In this document: positions 1 to 9,411 of the stretch, one piece after another | How positions within the stretch are numbered: the stretch's first letter is position 1 | How the letters are laid out: each line of letters starts with the position of its first letter | NCBI GenBank assembly: GCA_033961575.1 | Contig: CM066737.1 | Coordinates: forward strand, 65,182,771-65,246,770 | Length of the DNA stretch: 64,000 nt | DNA from: Aselliscus stoliczkanus | Taxonomy: Eukaryota > Chordata > Mammalia > Chiroptera > Hipposideridae | Reading direction: 5' to 3' | Notes under the pieces: generated by a model | Databases searched by the model: none | What the model saw: only the letters and a program-made list of their open reading frames with translations | What the model was told of the DNA's origin: nothing | Program-made: the position numbers and the translations under genes

Positions 1-174
1 AAGTATTTATACATATGTGTATATACATAGGTTAGCATACACACATAAATGTCCTAGCAATGACACTATAATAGCAATGAGCACACCTACTGCCAGTTCT
101 TGGTTTCTAATACAATTTTTCAAGAAAAGTTGTATGAGTACTTGATTAATGTCCATATCCTCTGTATCATGTAT

Positions 175-290
175 GTGCTATGACAACAGGAACTGTGTTT
201 TTATTTACCATTGTATCCTTTGTACCTAGTATAGTTCCTAATCCCTAATAAGTATTTGAGATATTTGTTAAACAATTATGGTGGGTTAAT
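175..290 (+). repeat. L2-like LINE 3' end
   Basis: The stretch reads like the conserved L2 tail: an 'aggaactgtg' phrase, then 'cctagtatagttcctaat', then an 'aataagtatttgagatattt' ending. This matches the usual L2 3' end by pattern only and is heavily diverged, so the boundaries are approximate. Confidence 0.45.
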
Positions 291-386
291 TAATGTTAAT
301 AGAAATTTTAACTATTCTAGAGCATGGCAAAAGTGTATGTTCCTTCAAAGCAGGTATAATGAATTTATCTGTACATACTCAGTGAT

Positions 387-390
<4 letters not shown>

Positions 391-431
<41 letters not shown>
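391..431. repeat. (AT)n microsatellite
   Basis: About 20 uninterrupted AT dinucleotides, in AT-rich unique sequence. Confidence 0.97.
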
Positions 432-434
<3 letters not shown>

Positions 435-554
435 CTCAGGAAATAATGCAGTTTTTAGAAAAATTAGCCCATGGACTATATCGCAAGAATTTTGAATTCT
501 GGTCAGACTTTAAATAGAAAATTCAATGTAAGAAGAATCAAGAAGAATAAAGAG

Positions 555-957
555 AGCCAGACAAGTGTCACAGTTGGTTAAGAACACGAGCTCTGAGCAA
601 CAGGGTCACCTGTTCGATTGCCACATGAGCCAGTGAGCTGCTCCAGAGCTGAGCTGCCACTGAGCTGCCAACGGGTGGCAGGATGGCTCAGCTGGTGAGA
701 GCGCGTGCTCCTAACAACAAGGTTGCCTGTTGGAGATGGTGGGCTATGCCCTCCTGCAAGTAAGACTGAATACAGCACCTTGAGCTGAGCTGCCAACGGG
801 CTGGCCAGATGGCAACTGGCCTAGGAGCTGAGCTAGCTGTGTCCTCCACAATTAAGATTGAAGGACAACAACTTGGCTGTTTTCCTTCCCCAATTCCCCA
901 ACACTGTTCCCCTTCCCCAGTTCCCCAATAACATCTTAAAAAAAGAAGAAGAAAAAA
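555..957 (+). mobile_element. Composite tRNA-derived SINE, two tRNA-like units
   Basis: The head (cacagttggttaag, then a gagctctgagcaacaggg phrase and a B-box-like 'ctgttcgattgcc') is followed by a second tRNA-like unit beginning 'ggatggctcagctgg'. The 3' body (aagactgaatacagcacc; aagattgaaggacaacaact) ends in the duplicated C-rich tail and an A-rich run. The third unit seen in longer copies (59818 and 54746) is missing or collapsed. The first bases of the head are diverged, so the 5' boundary is approximate. Confidence 0.85.
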
Positions 958-1254
958 GAGACTATTATCAAAGAAAGAAGTATCAGTCAATTCACAGAGT
1001 ATAGAATAGTAACATAGAAGGCAGGAATATTAGTTTAAAAACTCATATATCTATAAATATATTGATGAATATATATTGGCAATTTTCGTATTTTTACAAA
1101 ATCTATTAAACGTATCTTCATAAGTATCACAGAGGCTTCCTGTGTTGGAATAGTTGAAAGAAAACCATAGATGGTTATTTTCAGTTCAAAAGGAGCACCT
1201 GTAAAAACTGCTGTGCTGCATAACCTGTCAATGCTCCCTTCCTGCACTTATTAT

Positions 1255-1870
1255 TTCTGTGCGTACCAGCCAGACTTCTAACAACCAGGAAGTATTGGTA
1301 CCGTGCTAAGGTCTGCCTGTCTACCTCTTGAAAAAGTTAAAAATCGATAGACAAGATTGGTGGAAAGAAAAGCAGGTTTATTCAGAAGGCTGGCATTCTG
1401 GGAGGATGGTGGACTCCTGTCGAAGGTCACCTCCCCATTCCTAGACTGGTCAGAAGGTTTTATAGAGACACAAGAAGGAGAACAAAGGAAAGGGGGAGTC
1501 AGTCAGGTAGTTGTGAGGGCTGACATTGCTTCCCGGGGTCTGGTCTGTTTCAGGATAATGTTATCTCTAGACTCAGCCATCGTGGCTGGGGGGCTTATGT
1601 GTCACCAGTAAATACTGCAAAAATATTATAAAATGGATTCAGGAGTCTGGGCTCCTGAGGATTAAGAAATAGTTCTTTTTCAGGTTGGGATTCTGCTGAT
1701 CAAATGGATTAATGAGGTATGTGTAGCCTTAAGAAAGGGAGCAAAACAGAGGTTTTAATCAGTGAGGGGAAAAACAAAGAAAACAGCTGAATATCAGGGT
1801 AGATCTAACTGTAAACTTGCAATGTCTAACCAAGTTATTGATTCCCCGAGTTTCACCCTTACACTATGAC
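1255..1870 (-). mobile_element. Solo LTR, class I ERV-like (family copy 1)
   Basis: The block is homologous along its length to 36995-37645 and in part to 3543-4063. Shared phrases in order are 'agcaggtttattcag', 'ctggcattc.tggaggatgg', 'gtcaccagtaaata', 'cagctgaatatcaggg' and the end 'cccttacact'. On the minus strand the left edge reads TGTAAGGGTGAAA, and an AATAAA lies opposite 'tttatt' near 1378. No internal retroviral sequence adjoins it, so I call it a solo LTR. A 70-80-residue open frame inside it is a shared LTR accident, not a gene. Confidence 0.75.
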
Positions 1871-2009
1871 TGGTTGCTGGGGACTTTCTCTGGCTTCTCC
1901 AGATGGCTTTGGCAGCATGCAGAGAAAGCCATCATTTCTAGAGAATTAACAGCCCCCAGAAGTAGGTCTCAAACAATAACTGGTGAAAGGTTGTAAATAA
2001 AAAAGAAAC

Positions 2010-2280
2010 CTACCTTCCTTTCCCCTTGGGTAGAATAACTCTGAAATTCTACACTGGCTCTCAGGCTTACCTGGTGCCATGAAGCTCCAGTTGCCATCAT
2101 CGATAACTTGCTTGAAAATGCATGTTTAATGACTTCTTTCCCTACGTTTTTTCCCTTCCGTATCTTATTTCTTTGCTTCCTTACCAGAATTTCTGGGGAT
2201 CACCACCAAAATAAACTACTTGCACTTGAAACCTTGTCTCAGGATCTTCTTTTGGAAGAACCCAAACTAAGACATTCTAC
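2010..2280 (+). repeat. Old MaLR-like LTR remnant
   Basis: The segment ends in 'ccaaaataaactacttgcac..cttgtctcagga' and 'aactaagac', the layout of the 3' end of mammalian MaLR LTRs (polyadenylation signal, then a short U5). The subfamily is not assigned. The 140 bases between it and the upstream LTR are not recognised. Confidence 0.4.
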
Positions 2281-2299
2281 TTGAAGCTATGATAGCAGT

Positions 2300-2640
2300 T
2301 ATGTTTGAATAGAGTTTTGTGAATAGGGGGAGACTTCACCAGGTGAATTAGATACAGCAAAGGCATTCTATGCATAGGGAACATAGTGATTAAATGCAAA
2401 GCCATAAAACAGTTTATGTTTGATGAACAATGTAAGATACATTATGACATAAATAGTTTTTAAATAAATAAATATAAGTTTCTGTCAGATATTAGGAAGA
2501 AACAGCAATTAAATAGTGAAGTATCCTGGTGCCAGACTAAGAGTTTAGCTTATAGGTAATGCCAACATTTTCATACTCAGACAGGCACTGTCTTCATGCT
2601 TTCTCATCTCATTGTGGAGATATTGTAACACCCAGAACTA
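2300..2640 (+). repeat. Degenerate L2/MIR-type sequence
   Basis: Bases 2320-2420 (gcaaaggcattctatgca..gcaaagccataaaac) resemble an L2 internal segment. Bases 2560-2635 (caggcactgtcttcatgctttctcatctca) resemble the antisense of MIR. Both are weak and recognised only by phrase order. Confidence 0.3.
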
Positions 2641-2660
2641 CAATTAAAAAACAAATTCTG

Positions 2661-3112
2661 GGGCTGGCCGAGTGGTGTGTTGCTTAAGAGCTGGCTTGGG
2701 ACATCAGCTCTGAGCAGCAGGGCCCTGGTTTGGATCCCACATGAGGGCCAGTGGCGCTGCGCCCTCTACAGCTAAGATGGTGAACAGCAGCTCAACCTGG
2801 AGCTGGGCTGCCATGAATCGCCAGCAACCGTGTAGGCTGCAGCCCCTGCTGCAGTGGGTGGCTGTGAGCTACCGGAGTGGCCAGCAGCCTGAGTGAGCTG
2901 CTGTGAGCCGCCATGAATGGCCATCCAATGGCTGGTGAGGGACTGCCTCACCTGGGAAGAGCACAATGATAATACCAACATGGGCCAGTGAAGTGACGTC
3001 CTCCACAACTAGACTAAAGAACAAAAGGACACCAACTTGTCTGTTTCCCTTTCCCGATTCCCCAATACTGTTCCCCTCCCCCAATTCCCCAATAAAAAAT
3101 CTTTAAAAAAAT

Positions 3113-3115
<3 letters not shown>
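2661..3115 (+). mobile_element. Long tRNA-derived SINE
   Basis: The head 'gggctggccgagtgg' carries A- and B-box-like blocks (B box 'ggtttggatcc'). A GC-rich body of about 300 bp repeats 'ctgcagcccctgctgcag'-type phrases. The 3' part 'gcacaatgataataccaac' leads to the C-rich duplicated tail and AATAAAAAATC plus A-run. This copy keeps a piece (gatggtgaacagcagctcaa) that is shortened in the 14308/26237/30888 copies, which marks it as a different and probably older subfamily. An AT microsatellite grows from its tail. Confidence 0.92.

Positions 3116-3157
<42 letters not shown>
3116..3157. repeat. (TA)n microsatellite on SINE tail
   Basis: About 20 TA dinucleotides directly continue the A-rich end of the SINE at 2661. 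Confidence 0.95.
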
Positions 3158-3160
<3 letters not shown>

Positions 3161-3542
3161 GAATCACCATGTCATTCACCTGAAACTAAGAAAATATTAT
3201 ATGCCCACTATACTTTAATAAAAAATACATGATTAATGACTGCACAGTTTTCCAGAATATGACTATATCAAAAAGTTGACATAGAGTATTTGGCCCAGCA
3301 ATTGATGTAAAGCACATATAAAATTTTTTAAAATGGTAAAACAGTATTCTTTTTTTTTAAATGATAAGGAGTGACTGTCAAACAAAGCAAGCCTATTTCA
3401 TTGTGTAGATAAACATAAGGTAACCTATGATAAAATAACTGATTAAATTACACATGAAACCGATTACATTGCATGTGACATATAAAGCTTTGAATGTATC
3501 AGACACCAGTGTTAGCAATATTTTAGCAAGTTTTTTGTTTGC
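3158..3542. other. Unannotated AT-rich stretch
   Basis: Bases 3158-3225 (cgaatcaccatgtcattcacctgaaac..ctttaataaaaaa) resemble an L1 3' end on the plus strand. I recognise nothing in the remainder. Confidence 0.4.
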
Positions 3543-4063
3543 TGTTTTGTTTTTTAAAGAAAAGTAAGTTTATTCAAAATGATGGCATTCTGGGAGGATG
3601 ATGGACTCTTCTCCAAAGGCCATCCCCCCACTCTCAGTGTGGCCTAAAGGTTTTATAGTCAGGTAAGAAGAGGCAGAACAAAGAAAAAGGGGGCAGGAGG
3701 TGGGCTTGACCCAGAGTAAACAGAGTTATTGGAAAGACACTTTGTAGAGGTTGGTTTGTTTCAGGGATAGGAGTGGATCTTATGCAGATGTAAAAACTTT
3801 CAAGTCAGTATCCTGGAGGTTTTCTTAAGGAAACAGGGTCATTGAGCCTGGTATGCATCAGGTCTGGAGGAAACAGAATCATTGAAATGAGTATGCATAA
3901 TAAAGATATAGTAAACAGAGTCATTAAGGTTTGGCAGAAGGAATGAGAAGCAAAGAAAAGAAAAGAAGAAAAGTTTAAAAAGTTTCAAGCTAAACTGTAC
4001 TGTTAAATTTAATTACATTAGAGATTTAAATCTCAAAATGGAAGATAAAATGTCACCCTTACA
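3543..4063 (-). mobile_element. 3' LTR of ERV1-like provirus remnant
   Basis: Homologous to the solo LTRs at 1255 and 36995 (aagtttattca; gatggcattctgggaggatg; the cccttaca edge). On the minus strand the LTR begins TGTAAGGGTGACA at 4063, immediately downstream of a purine-rich run, as expected at a polypurine tract/U3 border. It stops soon after the AATAAA (plus-strand tttatt at about 3571), so U5 is missing. It terminates the retroviral pieces between 4064 and 5740. Confidence 0.75.
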
Positions 4064-4077
4064 TTCTTCCCTGTATT
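4064..4077 (-). promoter_or_regulatory. Polypurine tract of the ERV remnant
   Basis: Read on the minus strand this is 'tacagggaagaatg', ending exactly where the LTR's TG begins. A G/A run ending GAATG before a TGTAAG LTR start is typical of class I retroviruses, where it primes plus-strand synthesis. It is degraded (only three consecutive G). Confidence 0.55.
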
Positions 4078-4171
4078 GTGTTCATTTTATTTCTATAAAA
4101 TGAATAAGGTTGGATTAGAAAGGAAACAAAACAACCACATTAGTCTGTTTATAAACAGATTGAGACAGTAT

Positions 4172-4474
4172 TTAAATCCAGGGATATGGGCCCTGACCAC
4201 TCTTGCTACTTCCTGCTGAGAGTGGGCATAGTCCCTGCCTATGGGCCCCAGAGTTCTTTGCTATTCTATTATAGTGGGGAGGGGGCCATGGAGGAACTGC
4301 GAGAGAGAGAAGAAAAATGAGCTGCTTGGTCAAGTGGCTGCTGGCATGGCTTGTCATCCTTAGAAGGGAGGAGTTGGAATCCTGGTGGATGACCCTCTGG
4401 AGATGATAACAAGAGCCTGACAAAGAGTCCAAAAGACAAGGATCAAAGATCAGCAGTCTGAGAAGAATTGACAA
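4172..4474 (-). pseudogene. ERV env transmembrane C-terminal remnant
   Basis: An open frame of about 100 codons carries a short hydrophobic segment, 'LLRLLIFDPCLL', near its start, followed by a polar stretch. Class I env proteins end this way: membrane anchor, a leucine-rich stretch with a Pro-Cys, then a short cytoplasmic tail. Its position just upstream (coding sense) of the polypurine tract and LTR supports the call. Nothing of the surface subunit is identified. The assignment rests on this short motif plus position; it is a dead fossil. Confidence 0.5.
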
Positions 4475-4814
4475 TAAAATTACTGTCCCACTCTCCCCGG
4501 AGGAGCCTGGGGAAGAAGTGAGCCAAAGGGACTAAAATCATGGTGATGCATTCAAGGAGGATCCCTGGTGGGGCACAAGTAAAGAGGAAAGCTGGACCCA
4601 AAATAGGGCCTAAGAAAAATGCAATAATGGGCAGCTCCAGCGGTCATCAGCACTTACCAGTCTTGGGAGATTGATTTGCTTGTCTGTTTGAAGAGGAGCT
4701 TAAGGTCTTCAATTGTTTCACAGAAACAGAAGTGACAGTCCTCCTGGAGGAGTCCTGTGGAGATTTAAATAAAACAGGTTTGGTTTGAGGGAAATGGACC
4801 CAGCTGATGACTCT
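4475..4814 (-). pseudogene. Probable integrase tail / env start remnant
   Basis: This interval lies between the integrase C-terminal motif and the env membrane anchor of the same provirus. In coding sense the first part reads in broken frames as an acidic/basic integrase tail. Bases near 4480-4640 give hydrophobic fragments that could be an env leader. Frames are broken by several stops, and no individual domain can be proven by eye. Confidence 0.35.
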
Positions 4815-5018
4815 CTACAGCTCCACAGCAGTTGGGGTACTTGGAAGAACTCTAAAGGACCCTTTCCATTTAGGTCTATCAGGGACCCCTCCCCACTCCA
4901 TCTTGTCTTCTAACAGTACCTGGTCCCCTGGCTTTCTGGGGCTACAATGTGTAAAGGGGTCAGCCTGGGGGAGGTGCTGGTCCCCATATTTCCTGAGTGC
5001 ATGCTGAGCCTCCCCCAA
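4815..5018 (-). pseudogene. ERV integrase C-terminal domain remnant
   Basis: The open frame contains 'ALRKYGDQ', then 'PGDQVLL', then 'PKWKGSFRVLPSTPTAVEL'. This order (Pro-Gly-Asp before a beta strand; Trp-Lys-Gly; Thr-Pro-Thr-Ala-Val) is characteristic of the DNA-binding C-terminus of gammaretrovirus-type integrases. It abuts the protease remnant within a few bases, so reverse transcriptase, RNase H and the integrase catalytic core have been deleted. No function is expected. Confidence 0.8.
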
Positions 5019-5019
5019 G

Positions 5020-5298
5020 TTAACAACAGGTTTTAGAGGAAATAAGTCCAGAGTGAGCCATCAAGACAGAATAAATGGCTCCCATATCAATCAGGAAATT
5101 AATAGGCTTACCTGCTATGTCCAGAGTCACCCACTGTTCTTCCCTTGTGATGAGTATGACCTTTTTCTTGGGAGCCGCTGGTATACTTGGGCCCCAGCAG
5201 CAATCACAGCCATTTGCAGGGAAGGAGTTGGTCCCTGCTCTCTTTGGAGCCGGGGACAATTCCTTTTCCAGTGCTCTCCTCATTTGCACAGGGGACAC
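5020..5298 (-). pseudogene. ERV protease remnant
   Basis: An open frame of about 92 codons holds 'WVTLDIAGKPINFLIDMGA' followed by 'YSVL'. This is the flap-proximal and active-site region of a class I retroviral aspartic protease, in which the catalytic triad is normally Asp-Thr-Gly; here the Thr position reads Met. The upstream half encodes basic and Pro-rich linker. The frame stops right after 'SSKTCC', where the deletion to the integrase tail occurs. It is inactive by truncation and by the altered active-site triad. Confidence 0.8.
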
Positions 5299-5740
5299 GG
5301 CTGTTTTGGAGCATTAGGATACTCCTTACTCCAGTGGTCTGAGCTTAACATCCAAAGCAGGCTCCTTCACCCGGTGTTCCTCTTCTGGGATTGCTGGGGT
5401 GTCCCTGAGGCGGCTTTGGCCTCAGCCTGTCTATAACTGCAGCCAGAATTCTGGCCTGCCTCTCGCTTTATCTCTAGTCTCGCTGTTCCTTTTTTTCCTT
5501 GTTTTCCCTGTCTCAGTTGTTAAAGACATTGAAACAAATTCCCTGGCCTACTCTAGGATCTGAGCCTTCTTATCAAGATGCAGCAATGGGTCAAAATTAC
5601 CATAATATCCTGTCAGTTTAGGGAATATATCAGGCCAAGCTTCCTTACACTGACCTATATCTGACATTGAGGAGGGCACATGATCTTTAGCAGTCCTGGA
5701 ATACAGAAGTTTACATAATTATTAGCAAAATTTAGTTCTT
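5299..5740 (-). pseudogene. ERV gag (capsid end and zinc knuckle) remnant
   Basis: On the minus strand, bases 5300-5365 read in two frames as C-x2-C then 'HWSKEY', i.e. a CX2CX4HX4C nucleocapsid zinc knuckle. A frameshift falls inside it and the last Cys is replaced by Tyr. Upstream in coding sense are a charged Lys/Arg/Glu segment (about 5400-5520) and a capsid-end-like segment containing 'FPKLTGYYGNFDP' (about 5590-5640). The order gag-pro-pol fits a single minus-strand provirus. No start codon or 5' LTR is visible. Confidence 0.65.
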
Positions 5741-5757
5741 ACTATTGTGGAGATTTA

Positions 5758-5838
5758 TTGGGTTGTCAGAAAAGTCATGACATATTTTTTCTATGTTTTT
5801 TGTTGCAAAACTGCGTCATGACTTTTCCGACAACCCAA
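5758..5838. mobile_element. 81-bp mariner-derived miniature element (MITE)
   Basis: Near-perfect terminal inverted repeats, 'ttgggttgtcagaaaagtca' at the left and the complement of 'tgacttttccgacaacccaa' at the right, flank a short central T-rich spacer. TA dinucleotides sit immediately outside both ends (5756-5757 and 5839-5840), the mariner target-site duplication. The ends match the full mariner at 9412-10701, so this is a deletion derivative of that family, comparable in size to human MADE1 (derived from a different mariner). Confidence 0.9.
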
Positions 5839-5840
5839 TA

Positions 5841-6189
5841 GTTTTCTTAAGTAACCAAGGGCCTAGTTAAGACCATAGAAAATTATTCTGATGACACATA
5901 TAACCTTTGCTTTTTAGGCAGAAACCTTTTTCATAATATCAATAGCAGACAAATAGTCTAAGAAACTTTTGCTTATTTAGCAGAAAGAAAACTTTAATTT
6001 TGCACCAGTTTACTTTTGATATTTAAATTTATCTATTTAATTTACTTTAATCTTATTTAGCTTAACCATATATAAAACGTTCTCAGATTTTTCTTCACAA
6101 ACCTACAACTTTCCCAGTCCCTCTTTGTCTCTTTTCACTCATTCGAAAATAACCATTCTTGGGACAAACTACTGTCTTTCAGTTCCTTC
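5841..6189. other. Unannotated; possibly more ERV interior
   Basis: There is no open frame or recognised repeat. It continues directly from the gag remnant interrupted by the 81-bp element, so it may be degraded gag/leader sequence, but no motif proves it. Confidence 0.3.
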
Positions 6190-6204
6190 AAGAATGTATT
6201 TCTA

Positions 6205-6308
6205 GGGTCGGCCGAGTGGCGTGATGGTTAAGCACTGGCTTGGGAAGCCAGTGGCCCAGGTTCAGACTTCAAATGTGAGGGCCAGTGACACTGCCCTCAA
6301 AAAAAAAA
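6205..6308 (+). mobile_element. Short tRNA-derived SINE
   Basis: The tRNA-like head 'gtcggccgagtggcgtgatgg' ends at 'cactgccctc' and an A-run. An exact 15-bp target-site duplication, aagaatgtatttcta, lies at 6190-6204 and 6309-6323. Confidence 0.95.
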
Positions 6309-6354
6309 AAGAATGTATTTCTATATCTTATACCTTCCTTCTTTGAATACACAC

Positions 6355-7300
6355 ATCATTTTTTTAAAAATAATTTTTTATTTTTCAATTACAGTTGACA
6401 TACAATATTATATTAGTTTCAGGTGTACGACATAATGATTAGACATCGATATAACCTACAAAGTGATTACTCTGATAAATCTCGCGTCCATCTGACACCA
6501 GACATAGTTATTACAATATTATTGACTATAATCCTTATGCTATATCCCCATGACTACCAATTTATAGTTCTTTTCTTTTTTTTAGTTTCAGGTGTACAAC
6601 ACAATGCAATAGTTATACTCTTTACCCCCCAACGTGACAACCCCCCTCCTCCAGTTCGCCACCCCACTCCCCGCCATATCATACATATCTATTACAATTC
6701 CTTTGACTCCCTTCCACAGTATACTCCACATTCCATGACTATCTATATATTCAGTTACAGTTGACATACAATATTACACAACATCAGCTTTAGGTGCACG
6801 GGGCAGTGATCAAGCCTCTACTCCATCCATGAAGTAGTCTCTCTAACAAGACATGTGACTATCTGACATGCCACAAAATTTTTACATTATTATATTCCCC
6901 AAACTCTGTTTCATATGACTGTGGCAATATTGTAGTTGTCTATTTATGCTGTCTAATCCCTTCCCCTTCCTCCTTATACCCACCCCACTCCCAACTAGCA
7001 ACCCTCAGTTTTTCCTCTATGAGTCTGTTTACTTTGATCGTTCATTCAGTTTTTCAGATTCCAGATATAAATGAGATCATATGGTACTTGTCTTTCTCCG
7101 ATTGACTTATTTCACTTAACATAATAGTCTCTTCACAACATTATTAACTACATTCCCAGAACTGCCCCCATATCCCTGCAGCAACATTGTAGTCCCACCT
7201 ACACTGTCCAAAACCTTCCCCACTCCCTCTTCCCCACTCCCTCCCAGCCAGCAACCATCAGTTTTTTCTTTATATCTGCTTGATATGACTTCAATCTTCT
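6355..7300 (-). mobile_element. L1 3' UTR, modular
   Basis: On the plus strand this opens with 'tttttcaattacagttgaca', the complement of the bat/laurasiatherian L1 3' end. It then runs through several related blocks, each with 'ttattgactata', 'ccccatgactac' and a C-rich run (near 6500-6560, 6700-6740, 6880-6990 and 7130-7240). It belongs to the L1 whose coding remnants lie at 7306-9086; almost all of ORF2 between endonuclease and 3' UTR is missing. Confidence 0.85.
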
Positions 7301-7305
7301 TAAAT

Positions 7306-8340
7306 TTACTGAGACTTGTTTTGTGGCCTAATGTGGTCTATCTTGGAAAATGTCCCATGTGTACTTGATAAGAATGTATATTCTGTTGTTTCAGGATGAA
7401 ATGCTCTAAAAATATCAATGAAGTCCAGCTGGTCTAAAGTGTCATTTAAGGCCCCTCTTTCTGTGTTGATTTTCTGTCTAAAGGGTCTGTCCATTGGTGA
7501 CAATGGGGTGTTGAAGTCCCCTACTATGATAGTGTTACTGTTGATTTCTGTCTTTATGTCTGTCAAAATCTGTTATATGTAATTAGGAATTCCTATGTGG
7601 GGTGCATAGATGTTTATTAGGGTTATAGTGCCCTTCTTTGTATTTTATTATAGTCATTTTAAAGTCTATTTTGTCCAAAATAAGTATTGGTACTCCAGCT
7701 TTTTTTTTCTTCTCATTTCCATTTGCATGAAATATCGTATTCCATCTGTAAACAGCATATACATGTGTCCTGTTTTCTTTTTTTTTTTTTTTTTTAAAGA
7801 TTTTACTGGGGAATTGGCGGAGGGGAACAGCGTCGGGGAACCGGGGAAGGGGAACAGACAAGTTGCTGTCCCTTTGCTCCTCAGTTTAGTTGCGGAGGAT
7901 GTTGCCTCACCGTTGGTACCGTCACCGTGCTCCTCCCGGATGAGGCAGATCGGTCGCCGGCCTCTGGATGTCGCTCATCGCGGCTATTGGCAGCCCACGC
8001 CAGGCTGCCAGCCACCCACGCCGGCTGCGGGCCACCCACTGCAGCCCACGGCAGCCCACTGCAGCAGGGGCCGCAGCCCACACCATCGCCGGGGCTCGCA
8101 CATCCCAGCTCCAGGCGGAGCCGCTGTTAGCTGTGGAGGGCAGCGTCACCGGCCCTCACGTGGGATCCGAACCGGGGCCGCTGGCATCCCAAAACCAGCG
8201 CTTAACCAATGCGCCACTCGGCCGGCCCCTGTTTTCTTATCCACTCAGCCACTCTCTGTCTTTTGACTGGAGCATTTAGCCCATTCACTTTTAAAATGAT
8301 TATTGATAGGTGCAAATGTATTGCCATTTTGTTATTTGTA
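7306..8340 (-). pseudogene. L1 ORF2 endonuclease-domain remnant
   Basis: On the minus strand ORF2 starts near 8340 with 'KVNGLNAPVKRQRVAEWIRKQ' minus its last residue. It is interrupted at 8227-7780 by a SINE and resumes with 'AGVPILILDKIDFK', then 'IVGDFNTPLSPMDR' and 'HGTFSKIDHI'. These are the APE-like endonuclease blocks of L1 (GDFN and SxIDHI with the catalytic His), which nick the target DNA. The RT and later domains are absent. Frames are broken between the blocks. Confidence 0.88.
7780..8227 (-). mobile_element. Long tRNA-derived SINE, CpG-rich young-looking copy
   Basis: A complete long SINE in reverse orientation: T-run and 'aaagatttta' at 7780, head 'ggccgagtggcgcattgg' ending at 8227. 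The target-site duplication cctgttttctt lies at 7769-7779 and just after 8227. It retains many CpG sites that are TG/CA in sister copies, which suggests a young insertion or an old source copy. It splits L1 ORF2. Open frames of 60-200 codons here are SINE artefacts. Confidence 0.95.
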
Positions 8341-8383
8341 TTCCTGGTCTTCCTGGGTTAGCTTGTTTACCCCTTTCTTTTAT

Positions 8384-9086
8384 TTAAAAAAGCCCTTTTA
8401 ACATTTCTTGCAATGCTGGCTTGGTGGTAATGAATTCCTTAAGCTTATTCTTTTCTGAGAAACTCTTTATTTCTCCTTCAATTTTAAGTGATAGCCATGC
8501 TGGGTAGAGCAACCTTGGTTGTAGGCCTTTATTTTGTGTCACTTTGAATATCTCCTGCCACTCCCTTCTGGTCTGCAGAGTTTCTGTAGACAAGTCAGCT
8601 GTTTGTCTAACAGGAGTTCCTTTGTGTGTAACCTGCTCTCTTTGTCTTGCTGCCTCTAGGATCCTTTCTCTGTCTTTAACCTTTGCCATTTTTAACTATG
8701 ATGTGTCTTGGTGTGGACCTGTTTGGGTTCAGCTTGTTTGGAACCCTCTGCACTTCCTGGGCATGTATGTTGATTTCCTTCACCAGGGTAGGGAAGTTTT
8801 CAGTCATTATTTTTTCAAATACCTTCTCAACCCCTTGCTTCTTCTCTTCTCCATCTGGTATTCCTATGAGTCGAGGGTGGTTGCACTGCATCTTGTCCCA
8901 TAGGGCTCTTAAACTATTTTCATTGTTTTTTATTCTTTGGTCTTTTTGTTGTGCCAACTGGGTGATTTCTGCTATTTTGTCTTCCAAATCGCTGATCCGC
9001 TCCTCTGCTTCATCTACTCTACTGGTGATTACTTCAAGTGTGTTCTTCATTTCAGTTATTGTATTCTTTAGTTCTAACTGTTTGTT
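8384..9086 (-). pseudogene. L1 ORF1 remnant
   Basis: The remnant consists of two overlapping frames. 9050-8676 carries a heptad coiled coil (SRVDEAEERISDLEDKI) and the start of the RNA-recognition domain. 8689-8384 continues with 'KVKDRERILEAARQ', 'LSTETLQTRREWQEIF' and 'LQPRLLYPAWLS'. ORF1 proteins trimerise by the coiled coil and bind L1 RNA. A frameshift near 8680 separates the frames, and the N-terminus and 5' UTR are missing, cut at the SINE that begins at 9087. Confidence 0.9.
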
Positions 9087-9191
9087 GTTTTTTTTCCAAG
9101 GGAAGTGTCACTGGCCCTCACATATGGGACCCGAACTGGGGCCGCTGGCCTCCCAAGCCAGCACCCAACCACTGTGCCACTCGGCCGGCCC
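9087..9191 (-). mobile_element. Short tRNA-derived SINE
   Basis: Reverse-orientation head 'cactcggccggccc' at 9191 and a T-run at 9087. It sits exactly at the junction between the L1 ORF1 remnant and an old mariner. No convincing target-site duplication is seen, so the junction may also involve a deletion. Confidence 0.92.
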
Positions 9192-9194
9192 TAA

Positions 9195-9411
9195 ACCTCT
9201 TGGATATCAGAGGGATTATTCATTATGATTTTGGACAAACAATTAACTGGACAGTTAACCAAGTTTACTATTTGTAAGTGCTGAAAAGGCTGAGTGAAAC
9301 AGTTAGATGAAAATGACCTGAACTTTTCACCAACAATTCATGGCTTTTGCATCACGACAATGTACCAGACCCCACAGCACTGTCATTGAGGGAGTTTTTA
9401 ACCAGCAATTA
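9195..9411 (+). pseudogene. Older mariner transposase, 5' part of split remnant
   Basis: In broken plus-strand frames this encodes 'RGIIHYDF', 'TVNQVYYL', 'VLKRLSETV' and 'PELFTNNSWLLHHDN'. That is the middle of a mariner transposase of the Mos1/mauritiana type, with the second catalytic Asp in HHDN preserved. The remainder resumes at 10704, after a 1.29-kb insertion. The DNA-binding half is absent; the remnant is cut at the SINE end at 9191. Confidence 0.82.

Noticed and set aside
1357..1611. 84-codon frame with a similar frame at 36992, considered as a conserved small protein
   Set aside because: The similarity follows the whole LTR, not the frame; both are antisense to the LTR and the second has indels.
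7610..8266. Open frame of 218 codons, plus strand, the longest in the window
   Set aside because: It is made of antisense L1 ORF2, a T-run giving poly-Phe, and a SINE. No protein family.
8683..9228. Open frame of 181 codons, plus strand
   Set aside because: Antisense shadow of L1 ORF1 continued into a SINE.
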